Under the pieces are notes generated by a model, which ran no database searches, was not told the origin of the DNA, and was given only the letters and a program-made list of their open reading frames with translations. A stretch of DNA of 64,000 nt, from positions 186,001-250,000 of the forward strand of contig MOWL01000072.1 of the NCBI GenBank assembly GCA_002110485.1, written 5' to 3'. Positions 1 through 11,107 of the stretch are shown here, in pieces; positions within the stretch are counted from its first letter, which is position 1; each line of letters opens with the position of its first letter. Source of the DNA: Emergomyces orientalis (taxonomy: Eukaryota > Ascomycota > Eurotiomycetes > Onygenales > Ajellomycetaceae). Both the position numbers and the translations under genes were made by a program.

Positions 1-722
1 TTGGAAATTGAGGAAGCCAACCTCAGAGAGCTCTTGATACTCTGCTACTCAATGGGCGCCCAGATATGCAGCTCCGATAACAGACAGAAGATCTGCGGAG
101 GGGTTGTTTTCAGGGGTATCATGAAAGGCTTGCATCGGGTCTCGGTTCATTTGCGGGGGCATCGGGCCTGTCGAATGTAAGGATATTTCGGCCGTGGTTC
201 AAGGTTGTTGCCATTGTTCGTAGAAAGTTCAAGGCACTGCGTAGGTTCAAAAAGTGACACGTACAGTGTGAGGTTGCAGACAATCGACGTTTTATTACGT
301 ATTGGGATTTGTTACGAATCGACAGGGACAGAGTCATGTGGATTTGACTGAAGCTGGAGCGATGGCTTGGCTTGGCGGAGAGCCATAAGTGTGTTCAATT
401 ACATCAAGACATGGGCGATTTTAGCAGGAGCCAATGAATCTCCCGCTGGCTCTAGGCCGTGGAAGTACACTAACTACATATGAAATAGCTGTGGCTGGAC
501 TGGTTCTTGCCAGGAGAGTTACCCTGTGCTGAGAAGGAGGATGGATATAAGGGCAAAGATGCTCGCACTCATCCGGAGATGGAATATCCAAATATTTCAG
601 AAACTACCTAGGTAACTAAACGAAGACAGATAGATATACACACAAACATGAACTCCGAACAGATTTAAAATTTAATAAAAAGAAACACACTCATTTCCGA
701 GATCAATCACAACTATCCTTCT
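1..722. other. Window edge, no supported gene
   Basis: On the plus strand one frame stays open from base 1 to about 180, and short frames exist on the minus strand, but none shows a recognisable domain or a splice-supported model. A coding end of a gene lying left of the window cannot be excluded. The last ~120 bases before 723 are AT-rich and probably hold the 3' UTR of the minus-strand RRM gene. Confidence 0.4.
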
Positions 723-2520
723 CTATGCCTTGCTCTTCTTCCCCTTAGACTTTTCTCCCTTCTTCTCCGATTTCCCTGCTGCTGCAGGGCTGGCTTTGCT
801 CTTTTCACTCTTCGCCGGCTTCTCAGGGGTATCTGTCACCGCCTTCTCCGTCTTCGACGTAGATTTACCTTCCTTCTTCTGCTTCTCTGTGTCTCCAGTC
901 TTCTTTGTCTCCTGTACAGAAGTATCCTTATCCTTCTTCTCTTTCTTCCCCTTCTTGGCTTTCTTTAGAGTAGTCCCGACTTCAGCAACAGGCTCATTGA
1001 GCTTCTCTACCTCCTTTGTCGCAGCCTCAATGGCAGCAGGCCGTTCTTGTTCTTTCGTAGATACCTCATTCTCCACGTAGTCAACAGTTCCCTGCTTCCC
1101 CTCCCCAGCAACAACAGCAGGAACAGCAACAGGAACCTCATCAACCCCCTTCAACGCCGGTATCTCAAACTCATAACCAAGTTTCTTCATCTTCTCCGCC
1201 CTGGCAACTCTCCTCGCCTCCTCCTGCTCGATCTTCTTAGACCACTGCTCCCTCGTCTTCCCCGCATCCATCCTACGCCTCTCAATAGCGTTCCAAGGTG
1301 TCCTCTTGAACCGTTTGTTCGCCCCTTTCCACAATTCCGGATGCACACTCTCCTTGGGCACATACTTGCATTTCATAATGTGGCCGAACATGAGATAGTT
1401 GTCCATCGTATCAGCGACGACTTGGGCGACAGAGGAGGAAGCGAACTCGATGAATGCGAAATGCTTGGATCTACCTGTGGTGCGGTTTCGAGAGAGGCGG
1501 AGTTGAGTGATGGGGCCAAATTGGGAGAAGTACGCGCGCATTTCATGCTCGTAGAAACCGTGCGGAACCCGACTGCAGTACGGTTTTGTTTTAGTTAGTC
1601 AATAAGGTCTTACCCTAAATATTATAAAAAATATTGTGATTCATATGTTGGTCAGTACATATGCAACGTACCCAACGTAGACAGTGCCTGGTTCCTCTGC
1701 TTCTGTGCCGTTCTTCTTCATCTTACGCAGCTTCCTCTTCATCTGCTTCGCATCTGGGATGGCTGGGACCTCCTTTCCAGGCTCAAATCCTTCGTCGCCA
1801 GATATATCCTCATCACCACTACTTTCAAACCCTTGGATCAAGGCGGCAGTCTGGTCGTCATCTTCTTCACCTTCACTTCCCCCATTCCCATCCTCTGCAA
1901 TTTTATTGGAGATTTCCTTGGAAGGTTCCGTGGCATCTTTGCTCTTCTTGTTAGATTTACCGGTGTTCGAAGCCTCCTTGCCAGAATCAACTTTCGTAGC
2001 AGCGTTCTTAGCAGAAGGAGCTGATGATGCAAGGACCTCAGCTCCCTTCTTTGAATTTTTCTTGCTGGGTTTGTCCGCCTCAATACTCGTAGACTTTGCA
2101 GCAGCAGGTGACGATGCGACTGGTGGCTTATTCTTGCTTTTCCCGTGATCGCCTTTTTCTCCTTCGTCGTCACTCAGGAAGTCCGCAGCACGTTTTCGAG
2201 GACGAATCTGTCTCGCAGGTTCGCTGGTAACCTTGACAGGAACAGGGTTGGGCAAATCGCCATTGGTGGCCCCTGCAGACTTTGATTTCTTCAGAATTGG
2301 CTTTGGAACATCCTCCTGGACTATAGCTGGTTTAGATATCGATTTCTTGGATTTCTTCGAGGGAGGGTCCGCGGGCGTTTGGGCGGAGGTTACAGCAGCT
2401 ACAACAAAAAAATGTCAGTGGGGGGGAAATTTTTTATTAAAAAATCCAAGTGAGAGATATGAGCACATAGCAACCGGTGAACTAACCCTTGCGCTTTTTG
2501 TCTTTTTTCTCTACGGCCAT
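723..2520 (-). CDS. NOP15: Nucleolar RRM protein, Nop15/NIFK-like ribosome biogenesis factor
   Basis: Three exons: 2487-2520, 1672-2398 and 723-1572, joined by introns with GTTAGT and GTACGT donors; total 1611 nt, 536 residues. Exon 1 encodes a lysine-rich start (MAVEKKDKKRK). Residues 12-245 are low-complexity, rich in Lys, Ser, Ala and acidic runs. A single RRM lies at about 250-330, with RNP2-like VYVGRV split by intron 2 and RNP1 KHFAFIEF at 290-297, followed by the KCKYVP region and a W-rich tail. The last ~180 residues are a charged, lysine-rich nucleolar-type tail. In the Nop15/NIFK family this RRM binds pre-rRNA for 60S subunit maturation in the nucleolus. The RRM family call is firm; the exact orthologue is inferred from RRM context. 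The gene is divergent from the SMN gene and shares a short upstream region with it. Confidence 0.85.
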
Positions 2521-2774
2521 TGTGTCAAGCGGAAGGGAATCGTTGGGGAAACTTGGGACTCGATTGAAACCTGGGTATGGTATTAGTTCGGGGGATAAGT
2601 TTGAAATATTTTGTAATTATTTTTTCCTGGGTGGTTGATGCCAAGACACCTGCGGCCGCTAGGCTAAACTGTGTTGAGTCTTCGCCCAAAGAGCTTTCTA
2701 GCTTAGGTCCAACTTCAACTCATGAAGGAATAGTGAATGAGAGGTACTATCTGCCTGCAAACACATATACATAC
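2521..2774. promoter_or_regulatory. Shared divergent promoter region, Nop15-like / SMN
   Basis: Only 254 bases separate the two divergent start codons, so both 5' leaders and core promoters must fit here. I see no clear TATA box. The arrangement could co-express a ribosome biogenesis factor and an snRNP assembly factor, but that is inference. Confidence 0.5.
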
Positions 2775-3478
2775 ATGATGGGCAAGAGGAAACGGCCCAA
2801 GAAGAAGCCGCTTACCCAAGAGGAAATATGGGACGATTCTGCCCTGATCCAATCATGGGATGACGCTGTGGAAGAATACAATGTACGAAACCTCCAGCGC
2901 TGGCCCCAATGCACGTGATGTGATGCCTTTCTAACACTCCAAGTTTCAAAACAGCTTTACCACAGCATCCAAGCGAGGGGCGAGAATGTGGATGATGTTC
3001 TGAGGGCAGAGGATGCCAGGGCCCGCGCTGAGGATGAGGTCGCTGTTGGTGATGGCTATGGTGAACCTGCAGTCGGCCCTCAGTCACATGGTCACCCTGA
3101 GCCTGAGCCTGAGTCCATCTATGAGGAAGCCAATGATCAAGAAATGGAGACAGCAAGGACAGATCTTCATGCAGAGCATGGAGGCCAGCAGGATATTCCC
3201 AGCGCCAAGGCGAAACCGGAAGCAAATCACGCCGCCAGCGGAGGGTTCGCCAACATGCCACAGCTCGTTTCGCACGGAGGAGATGTGGCATCTGGTAAGT
3301 TGCTCTCTCTATTTACCCGCCTCACGTCACAACGTGTGGCTGAGCGAGCATTGAACTAAATTTGAAATTCTTAGGTTCAGAGGAAGGATTAAAAAATCTT
3401 ATGATGGCATGGTATTTTGCAGGCTACTACACCGGACTCTATGAAGGACAGCAGCGGGGAGCAAATCAGCGCTCATGA
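2775..3478 (+). CDS. smn1: SMN (survival motor neuron) family protein, Smn1-like
   Basis: Three exons, 2775-2882, 2955-3294 and 3375-3478, total 552 nt, 183 residues. The start gives MMGKRKRPKKK, a basic N-terminus, then the SMN N-terminal Gemin2-binding helix (EEIWDDSALIQSWDDAVEEY, residues 16-35). The middle is hydrophilic and acidic. The third exon carries a textbook YG box, MMAWYFAGYYTGLYEG (about 159-174), the oligomerisation helix of SMN. There is no Tudor domain, as in the short fission yeast Smn1. Family role: with Gemin2 it assembles Sm rings on spliceosomal snRNAs. The two end motifs sit on separate exons, and finding both in frame supports the splice model strongly. The product is short and split, so automated annotation could easily miss it. 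Confidence 0.9.
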
Positions 3479-4963
3479 ATTTTTTTTCTTTTTCTTTAGA
3501 TTATGCTGCAAGGGGATTATTGTTGGAGGCCCTGGAGCAAGCCCGGGCCACTTTAATGTGGTTAAGCCCCGTTGAGTCGACGTTCCATACATGAGACAGG
3601 AGCGGTTCCAAATCGAGGGACGACAGGGTTTCCACAAAAGGAAACCCATCCACCATATTTAGTCATTCGCTTTTGGGATATTACCGGAAGTGGAAGACTG
3701 GAAAACGCCAAATCAGATTCCAGGTGCATTTTTTCTAATCCAAGAGTGGATGATGGGAAATGAATAGATGGCTACATCGGGACGGTCGATTGGAATCACG
3801 GTCTGGGCAATTGTAGCAAGGGACATTGGGAGACGTGGATGATTCTATGGAGGATATGGGTAATATAATGGCTATTCTTCAATAAATTGTAGTGGCCAGG
3901 ATCACAGGGCGTCTGGCTATCAGAAATGGTGAACACACCAATACCGTGCCTATATTCGACAAAATGTGTGCATTTGTACAATTGAGAATAATATCTTGTA
4001 GATGTGGATATCAGCGAATTACACAAGAAATATTCAAGTTATTCTGTACTTTCTTTTGGTGTGGCTGGTAGACTGAAAGGGATAATAAATGTTTCCCCTG
4101 ATATGTTAGCATCTCAAAATATGTGGCCCTGGATTTGGTTTCACTACTGCAAGTTCAGGAACAACCACTACACAACACCAAAAAAATCCACATCGTACAC
4201 CCTTTAATTAACCACAGAAAAGAACCGCAAATAAATCCTCGGTATCAAAAAAACCAGGCCGTGATGCCACGCTTTTTCTTTGGCTCTCGGTCTGCGACAT
4301 CCCCAGCGGGGCTGGGCGTTTGGCTGTGCGGCCGAAACGTGGAGGCTCTACTCCGTAGTATGAGACACCACTCGACACGTCTCCAACTTCACCATCGTCA
4401 GACCTCGCCAGATCCGCCTCAATCCAACCCAAACGGGAACAAGTAAGAGCATAGACTACCCAAAAGAGTCCTCTAGGCTGTTTGATATCGGCATCCCTTG
4501 GGAAGCCCCTTAATGTTCAAATCTCAAGTTACCATGCCGCCTCCGTGTTCATGCGGAAAATTTAAAACTATGGCTTCTGCCCCCCTTGGACCTTTCCTAC
4601 TTCTACGTTCCTATTTCTTCTCATCATTCAAGAACCAAGCGTCCGCATCTTTGTTTTCTGTGCTGTTTCTCTAGTCCTTACTTACTTTCTTCCTTCTTTT
4701 CTTCTCCGGGAACCCCAAAAAGTTCTTGCCATTCACTCACTTAAAAAACGGTTGCTTTGGATTTTCTATTCCGCCACTCACGAGCAGGACCTCGTCCGAT
4801 CTTTTATTCCATATTCCATCTGTATATCTATATTACGCATATATTTTGTTTACCTAAGTTGACGTCTTAATATCGCTACTTTTGGTTTTTATTCCTTGAC
4901 GGAGTACACAGAAGAAGAAAACAAGAAACCGAGAAGGAGAGACAACAACTCAATTTCACAATA
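3479..4963. other. Intergenic region, no supported gene
   Basis: Contains the SMN 3' flank and the long pyrimidine-rich 5' flank of the cupredoxin gene (about 4600-4960, with CT-rich tracts typical of fungal promoters). A minus-strand frame at 4208-4432 has natural-looking composition but lacks an ATG and a recognisable domain. Confidence 0.5.
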
Positions 4964-6130
4964 ATGGCACGATTATTCGCTTTGGCTTCGCTCGTAGCAG
5001 CTGCAGCAGCATCCAACCACGCTGGCGAGGCCCCAGGTCTTCCGTTTGCTCTAGGGAACGGTGGCCATGATGCCGGGGTTATAGGCGGTGGCGCCCAACA
5101 TGGAGTTGGCATAGCTATTGGGAGTCAGCATGGAGGCGGCATTGGTATAGGTCGTGGAGATAAGCATGGCGGTGTGGGAGTCGGAAACCACCGCGATGTT
5201 TTCCTGGGTGGTGGAAATGGAAACAAGCACAAAGGAGGGTTTAACGGTGGCGTGAATCGGCCAGGACAATCCATCAGTGTGACTATCATCACAACCAATG
5301 TTGGCGGTGGCGCAAAGCACCAAGTTTGGAACGAGGCCCCAATGCAGAGAGGCAGGGAGCATCGGGTACGTGATCACTATTGAATTATGGAAATACCACG
5401 ACCGTGCCACTGACTCGAGTTCTCTAATACAGGTTATTGTTGGTGGTGAAGCTGGTCTTGTATTTCAACCAGAAACCATAAACGCTGCTATCGGCGACAT
5501 GGTTATCTTCGACTTCATGTCCCAGAACCATACTGCGACCCAATCCACTTTTGATCAACCATGCGTCCAGATGGCCCAAGGTGTCGACTCGGGGTTCATG
5601 CCAAATCCTAACAATACTGTGAACCCTGCGCCAAACATGCAGTTCCAGGTTACCACACTAGATCCCGTGTGGATGTTCTGTGGTCAGGGCAAGCACTGTG
5701 AGCAAGGAATGGTATTCAGCATCAACCCTACCGCCGAAAAATCGCAGGCCCAATTCAAAGAGCTTGCCAGGGCCGGTGCTGGAGCTCCTCCCCCTCCCGC
5801 TGTTGGAACGGGGGGTGGTAATACAATCATTGCCTCTGCCTCACCCACTCAGGTTATTGCCACACCACAAGCAACGATCGCCATCGGAAATGGCCAGATG
5901 GGATCTGGAGATGCTTGCTCTTGCTCCTGCCTCTGTGGCATGGCAGCGTGGCCTGAGGGTCTCGGCCTCAACTCCCAGGGCGGACTACCTGGTATGTCTT
6001 CGTCTACTTATCCATCAATCTATACCCACGTCAACTTACATGATCAAGCCTAACAAAATTGCGAACAGGCACTATCCCAATGCCACAATCATCTCCAGCC
6101 AAGCGTGCTCTCGAGCCTCTCTATTTCTAA
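4964..6130 (+). CDS. Secreted glycine/histidine-rich cupredoxin-like protein
   Basis: Exons 4964-5365, 5433-5991 and 6069-6130, total 1023 nt, 340 residues. Residues 1-17 form a signal peptide (MARLFALASLVAAAAAS). Residues about 28-105 are rich in Gly, His and Val with irregular GIGIG/GGG-type repeats. A cupredoxin fold follows from about 134 to 232. A complete type 1 copper ligand set is visible: His167 in QNHTATQ, then Cys217, His222 and Met227 in FCGQGKHCEQGM. The tail is low-complexity with a short Cys cluster (CSCSCLCG). No hydrophobic C-terminal GPI signal is seen; the protein ends in PLYF. Fungal proteins of this kind are extracellular or wall-associated; electron transfer or copper binding is inferred from the ligands. 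The His-rich N-terminal region could add metal binding. Confidence 0.85.
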
Positions 6131-8685
6131 GCGTTTCTATGAATAGATTCGTTAGAAGAACTCCAGCTCCAATACAAATGCGAGCTCGAGCGCGCAAAGA
6201 GAGAGAGGAGACCCGGTATCCCTTCGCCTTAACCTCTTCCCGACGTCAAATTTTCTAGCCGCCGGTGTTAATGCAGCAATGAGTACGAAAATAAATGGAG
6301 AGCTGAAAGTAGGACAAGCATGATATATCCTTTCTTCCAAGCGCCAATCATGCTAGTTCTACCAACTAACATTGAATTTTGCCCCCCTTTTATTCTGCAT
6401 TGAAGCCCATCAAACCAGGAAGATTCTTGAGGAGAAGCATGAAAAAGGAAAAAAAGCTCCCCAAAGCTCCCTCACTCCCTCGTCCTATTCATCTTCCTGT
6501 ACTCTGCAATTCTTCCTTGTAATAGAAAACCTAACTTCATGCCAAAATTCCCCAGTTTCTTTTCAATTTTTTCTTTTGATTATTCGCTTTTTGGATACTT
6601 CGATTATATATGTGTGGTACATTTCGTCTTCGTCCTATCACCATATTGTGTCCGCTCGTGTATTGTTATGTGTCTTGTCACTTCATTTATCACCTGTTTT
6701 TTGTTCCTTGCGCGATCCTCCCTGATGATGATGTATTTAATTACCTACCTACATATATATCCATATACATATACACAAAAAAATCTACTGCCTATGTTCT
6801 CGTCAGATATACTGTATATATATTCCGCATGAAATTATTTTCATCTGTTTTGTCCTCAGCTGCTTTGACTTTGTGTGGATGGATGTGAATTCTCCCCAGT
6901 ACACCATTCGGAGTCTGTTCTCTCCCGCCCTTTGTTCAGCTGAAAAAAAAAGAAGTTAACTTCTGGGAAGATATTGTAGTATTGCATGCCCTCCCTCCCT
7001 TTCGGCCCAGTAGTTGCTACAGCGCACAGAGTATCCTTAACAAAAGAGCCCCCTTTATCCTCTAAATGAAAGCCGAAGGAAGGCTTGCTAGACAATGGTG
7101 AGACTGTAATGGTTTCGGAGTTTTATACTTTTTGGATATCACTGACCAGACGGGGGCGGGACAAGACCATACGCTGGTCCGCGAGAAAAGAGAACATGCG
7201 AAGCCAGTTACAGCAGTGTCTATCTACTCACCGGCCAGTAACTATAGTAACATATTTTATGCTGTGACTATAATCACTGCTAGGCGTTTCAAGGAAGGCG
7301 ACTAAAGCAGTTCTTCGGAAATGCAAAAGGGATTTTGAATGAAAAGATATTGTATACATAAATTTATTCATCCATCACACTCAATAACGTATATGTACTA
7401 GGTATGTATCTCCAACTCTATTTGACACGCCAAGCTCCACAGAGACAAAAGGAAGGCAGACGCAACACGAGAGAGAAGTCAAAGAAGTAAAAATAAAAAA
7501 GTATTTGCTTCTACTCTTCGTAATTTCTTGTTTAAAACAAAAAATATATTTGCTGTTGGCATGACTTTTGACCTCGAGACATCATTGTGAAAAGACGAAT
7601 GAGACTTCGATGATGCCGTGTTGTTTCTCTTCACTTGCTTACTCCTTTTTCCTATTCTTTTCTTTTATTTCGCAGAGACTTTGCAAGAACATTTTGTAAA
7701 GAATAACACTGCGTAGCACGTCGAGGAATTATTTCCAGTGGTTTGTAATGCGAAAACGGCCTTGGAAAAAGAGGAAACCGTGGTGGAATAGGATATGAGA
7801 GGATCTAGAGAGATTAATAGTCTTTGTTCCTCGTTAGGAGCTTCGTCAGTGGCCAGTATATTCCCGGGGCAGCCCAACGATTAGTGTTGATCTAGCCAAT
7901 GGGGCAGCATCGGCAAAATTTCCATTTAAACAACCCCCTTGTGTATTTGGGAAGAGTGAGAACGCAAGCGTTCCCAGGGCATAGTCAGTATCAAGAATTG
8001 TTTTGAATTTCTTCATCGAGAATTTTAGAACCGCGGCGTTCTTTGACATAACATCGCGGACGGACAATCCCAAGAGACCAACTTCCCAAATTGCTTCAAC
8101 CCGCATATGCACGAAAGCGAAGAAAAAAATAAAGAATAAAGGAAGAAAAAACTAAAAATGAAACACATATATATGCCCAAAAAGCGAACCCATCAATCGA
8201 CTCGTCAGGCGGCCAAAAAAACAAAATTTTATTTGACACCCAAACAACAGCTGGGATTAGAACGGGCACGTTCTAAATTTGCTCTCGGTCTCTTCCGTAA
8301 TTTGCAGAGGTAATGGAGGCAAAAGGTTATTATTTGCAATAACTACCACGACAAGGGTATGTTGGAGACCTGGAATATGTATGAGGAAGAAAAAGAGAAG
8401 AGAAGAAGAAAAGAGGAATTCGAAAAATAGAAATTTTTGAGGCTGTTATGTGGATTAGGTAAGCCAAAATTAAGAATCACGTGGGCAGAGCATTCTGGGC
8501 AGGTGCGAGCAGCAAAGGAAGAAGCGGAACGGGAAGAGAGCTCGAGCTGCGGCGGAAAAAAAAAATAGAAAAATTTTCTTAAAAAGAAAATTAATCCCCA
8601 ATCGTTCGTTGACAATCATGATATGTCGATGAGAAAACAACGAAACCCAATCACGAATGAAAAAAAAGAGATGACGATGATCTTA
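6131..8685. other. Intergenic region with weak small frames
   Basis: AT-rich, with CT tracts after the cupredoxin gene. On the minus strand a frame from an ATG at 8106 runs to 7846 and overlaps a second frame (7665-7877) in another phase; neither is recognisable. No other gene is supported. Confidence 0.4.
8660..8667 (-). terminator. Pol III oligo-T terminator of tRNA-Gly
   Basis: Eight consecutive T on the minus strand, 19 nt beyond the tRNA 3' end. Confidence 0.6.
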
Positions 8686-8792
8686 TGCACCAGCCGTGAA
8701 TCGAACACGGACCTCTTGCTCGCAAGGCTGACTAATCTTTCACAATTAGTCGCACTGGAAGGCAAGAATCCTAACCATTGGACCACTGGAGC
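8686..8792 (-). tRNA. tRNA-Gly (anticodon TCC) with intron
   Basis: On the minus strand a full cloverleaf can be folded. The acceptor stem GCTCCAG pairs with CTGGTGC except for one U3-U70 mismatch. The D arm is GTCC/GGAT, the anticodon stem CTTGC/GCAAG with loop CTTCCA-A (anticodon TCC), and the T arm CCGTG-TTCGATT-CACGG, with discriminator A. A 35-nt intron (8721-8755) sits at the canonical position 37/38 and holds its own GACTAAT/ATTAGTC hairpin. A run of eight T (minus strand, 8660-8667) follows 19 nt downstream as a Pol III terminator. The mismatch leaves open that this copy is decaying. Confidence 0.85.
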
Positions 8793-9604
8793 TGTTCTGG
8801 TTGAAGACGTACTTATTTAACAGTTTCAAAAGCGCATATTTTTTCCTATACTCCGTGCTTCAGCAGAAACCAACCCAAACCCGATGAGGTGTAGGGGTGT
8901 GTTGGGAATTCTGTCTTGCAGACTACATTATGCGGGTGGCATATCTTGCACCAACCGTGAATCGGAAATTAAGAAAGGACTTGGGATGCCGAGGCGGTTA
9001 GAGAAACCTACAAGGTACCCGTTACTATTACTATCCTCACACACCTGAGTCCGTATGGACACAACATATATTTACATTGCAAATCTCAAGAAGGTATCTA
9101 GATGTGTATAGTTCAAACCGACACTATCATTTTAATAATAGCCCGAGCTGACCAATAACTCGAGGCCCCAAAATCCGCCCCAGGGTTTGGTAGGCAACTT
9201 GTTGGCTTCCGAGGTAGGAGTTTGCTATATGTACCCAAGGTACTCCGTTCTTAAATTGAAAAAAATCTTGATGGTGGGAAGACTTGACATATTTGGCTCT
9301 TCTTTTAAATTATATAAAATTCATTTTCATTCTAGGCAAGGAATTGTATAGCTGTAAAACCTTGCTGAGGACGGGGTATGCCAAAAATAATATAAACAAA
9401 AAGAAATTGAATAAAAGTGGCTATATACAAGAAAGAGGTGGGGGAGGTGGGGAAATGGGAGGGATATATGGACTGGAGAATGAGTTCATACAAAGAGAAT
9501 GGTAAGATATGACCCTCTCGTTCCAGCGCATAGAATGGGAGAACAAAGCAGATTGTCATTCATCATAAAATGCAGACAACTCAATCAATGGTAATGTCCC
9601 ACCC
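8793..9604. other. Intergenic region with a tRNA 3' end relic
   Basis: Bases 8947-8965 match the 3' end (T arm and acceptor) of the neighbouring tRNA-Gly at 18 of 19 positions, without the rest of the tRNA. The remainder is the 3' flank of the thiolase gene. Confidence 0.5.
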
Positions 9605-11065
9605 TTAGAACCGCGCAATGACCTTCTCCTGGGTATCCGACAACGCCCACTTGCTCGTATTCTCTTTGCTAAGAACGCGCTTCGCCTGCTCAGCCGTGAA
9701 ACCCTTCGCGACAACAGCCGGGTTATAGCCCAACCCATTAATCTTCCCAACAGCCTCATCTGGCACCGCGACAGCCTCCTTCCCATCCGCGCGCTTATAA
9801 ACAGTGACCACAACCGCACCACCAAGTCCCAGATTATGCTGCAACGCCGCATCCGTACCCTTCACCATACGATTATTCGCCCAGCCGCGCAGATGCCACA
9901 CAAGCTCCGCGCACTGCGCCACACCCGTCGCGCCGAGCGGGTGGCCCTTGGAAATCAGCCCACCGGACGGGTTAACGACCATCTTGCCGCCGTAGGTAAT
10001 ATCGCCCCGACGAACCATCTCATGCGCCTTCCCAGGCTCCGACAGCTCCAGCGCGTCAATAGTCGTCATCTCATTGGCTGAGAAGCAGTCATGCAACTCG
10101 CAGACCTTGATGGATTTGACGTCCACGCCGGCCTCGGCGAGGGCGCTGCGGGCCGCGTACCGGGCCATGTCGAAGCCCATGAGGCTGATGGAGCTGGTGT
10201 CGTAGACGGAGGGGCAGTCGGTGGCGAGAGTTTGGCCGGCCATGAGGATGGCCTGGTCCTTGAGGTGTGGGCGGGCGTCGAGGAAGGCTTGGGAAACGAT
10301 GACGGCAGCCGCGCCGCCGTCGGAGGTTGGGCAGCATTGGAGCTTTGTGAGCGGGTAGAAGATCATGGGGGCTTTGGAGATTTGTTCGAGGGTGTATTCT
10401 TGTTGGAATTGGGAGTATGGGTTTCGTTTAGAGTGTTCGTGGTTGATGCGGCCGATTTCGGCGAAGTCTTCCGCTTTGGCGCCGTACCTGGTGTTTATTT
10501 TTTTTGTTAGTATTAAGAATATCAAAAAGGGGATATTCCTAGTATTGCCAGTTCGAAGGGTAGGCCAAACTCACTTCTCCATATACTCAAGACCTGCATT
10601 TCCAAACATCTGCGCCGCACCAGGTGCGTTAGTGATGCCACGGGTCTTCGCCATCATCTCACCAAAGAGACCAGTAGGGTTCGCTCGGTCATTGAAATTC
10701 GCCTGGAGACTGCCCGGGTTCATCTTCTCAAAGCCTACAACGAGCACGCAGTCCGCAGCACCATGGCCGACCATCGTCCGCGCCATGGCAAGGCCTGTGG
10801 AGCCCGTGGAGCAGTTGTTGTTGACGTTATAAATGGGAATTTTGGTGAGGCCAAATTGGTAGAAGACTCGCTGGCCGCAGGTGGAGTCGCCGTAGCAGTA
10901 GCAAGCCACGCCCTGGTCGACATCGTCGTAGCTGATCTGGGCATCCAACATGGCCTTGACGCCGGCCTCGAAGCCCAGCTCGTGGTAATCGACTTTGCCG
11001 CGGGGTTTGATGAACTTGGTCATGCCCACGCCGAGGACGTAGGCGGGGCCTGCTTGTTTTCTGGC

Positions 11066-11068
<3 letters not shown>
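9605..11068 (-). CDS. SCP2/SCPx-type thiolase (acetyl-CoA acyltransferase family)
   Basis: Two exons, 10575-11068 and 9605-10487, with a GTGAGT donor; total 1377 nt, 458 residues, the usual size for the thiolase half of sterol carrier protein x. The nucleophilic cysteine is Cys86 in NVNNNCSTGSTG. The second conserved block is CELHDCFSANE (near 300) and the catalytic His block is SKGHPLGATG (near 355), matching the SCPx and thiolase-like lipid transfer group rather than classical thiolases. There is no C-terminal SCP2 sterol-binding domain. Family members cleave 3-ketoacyl-CoAs, often branched-chain, in peroxisomes. The C-terminus is ARF, which resembles but does not match the canonical SKL/ARL PTS1 signal, so peroxisomal targeting is uncertain. 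The start lies 3 bases from a CA dinucleotide repeat. Confidence 0.93.

Positions 11069-11070
<2 letters not shown>

Positions 11071-11103
<33 letters not shown>
11071..11103. repeat. (TG)n microsatellite in thiolase 5' leader
   Basis: About 16 uninterrupted TG units (CA on the sense strand of the thiolase gene), ending 3 bases before its ATG. Confidence 0.95.

Positions 11104-11107
<4 letters not shown>

Noticed and set aside
730..1598. Plus-strand frames opposite the Nop15-like gene
   Set aside because: They mirror the lysine/serine-rich coding strand and have no domain; the minus strand carries a full RRM.
4208..4432. Minus-strand frame between SMN and cupredoxin genes
   Set aside because: Natural-looking composition, but no ATG, no splice partner and no recognised domain.
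7308..7325. GTTCTTCGGAA resembling the 5' end of U6 snRNA
   Set aside because: Only about 12 bases match and no ACAGAGA box follows.
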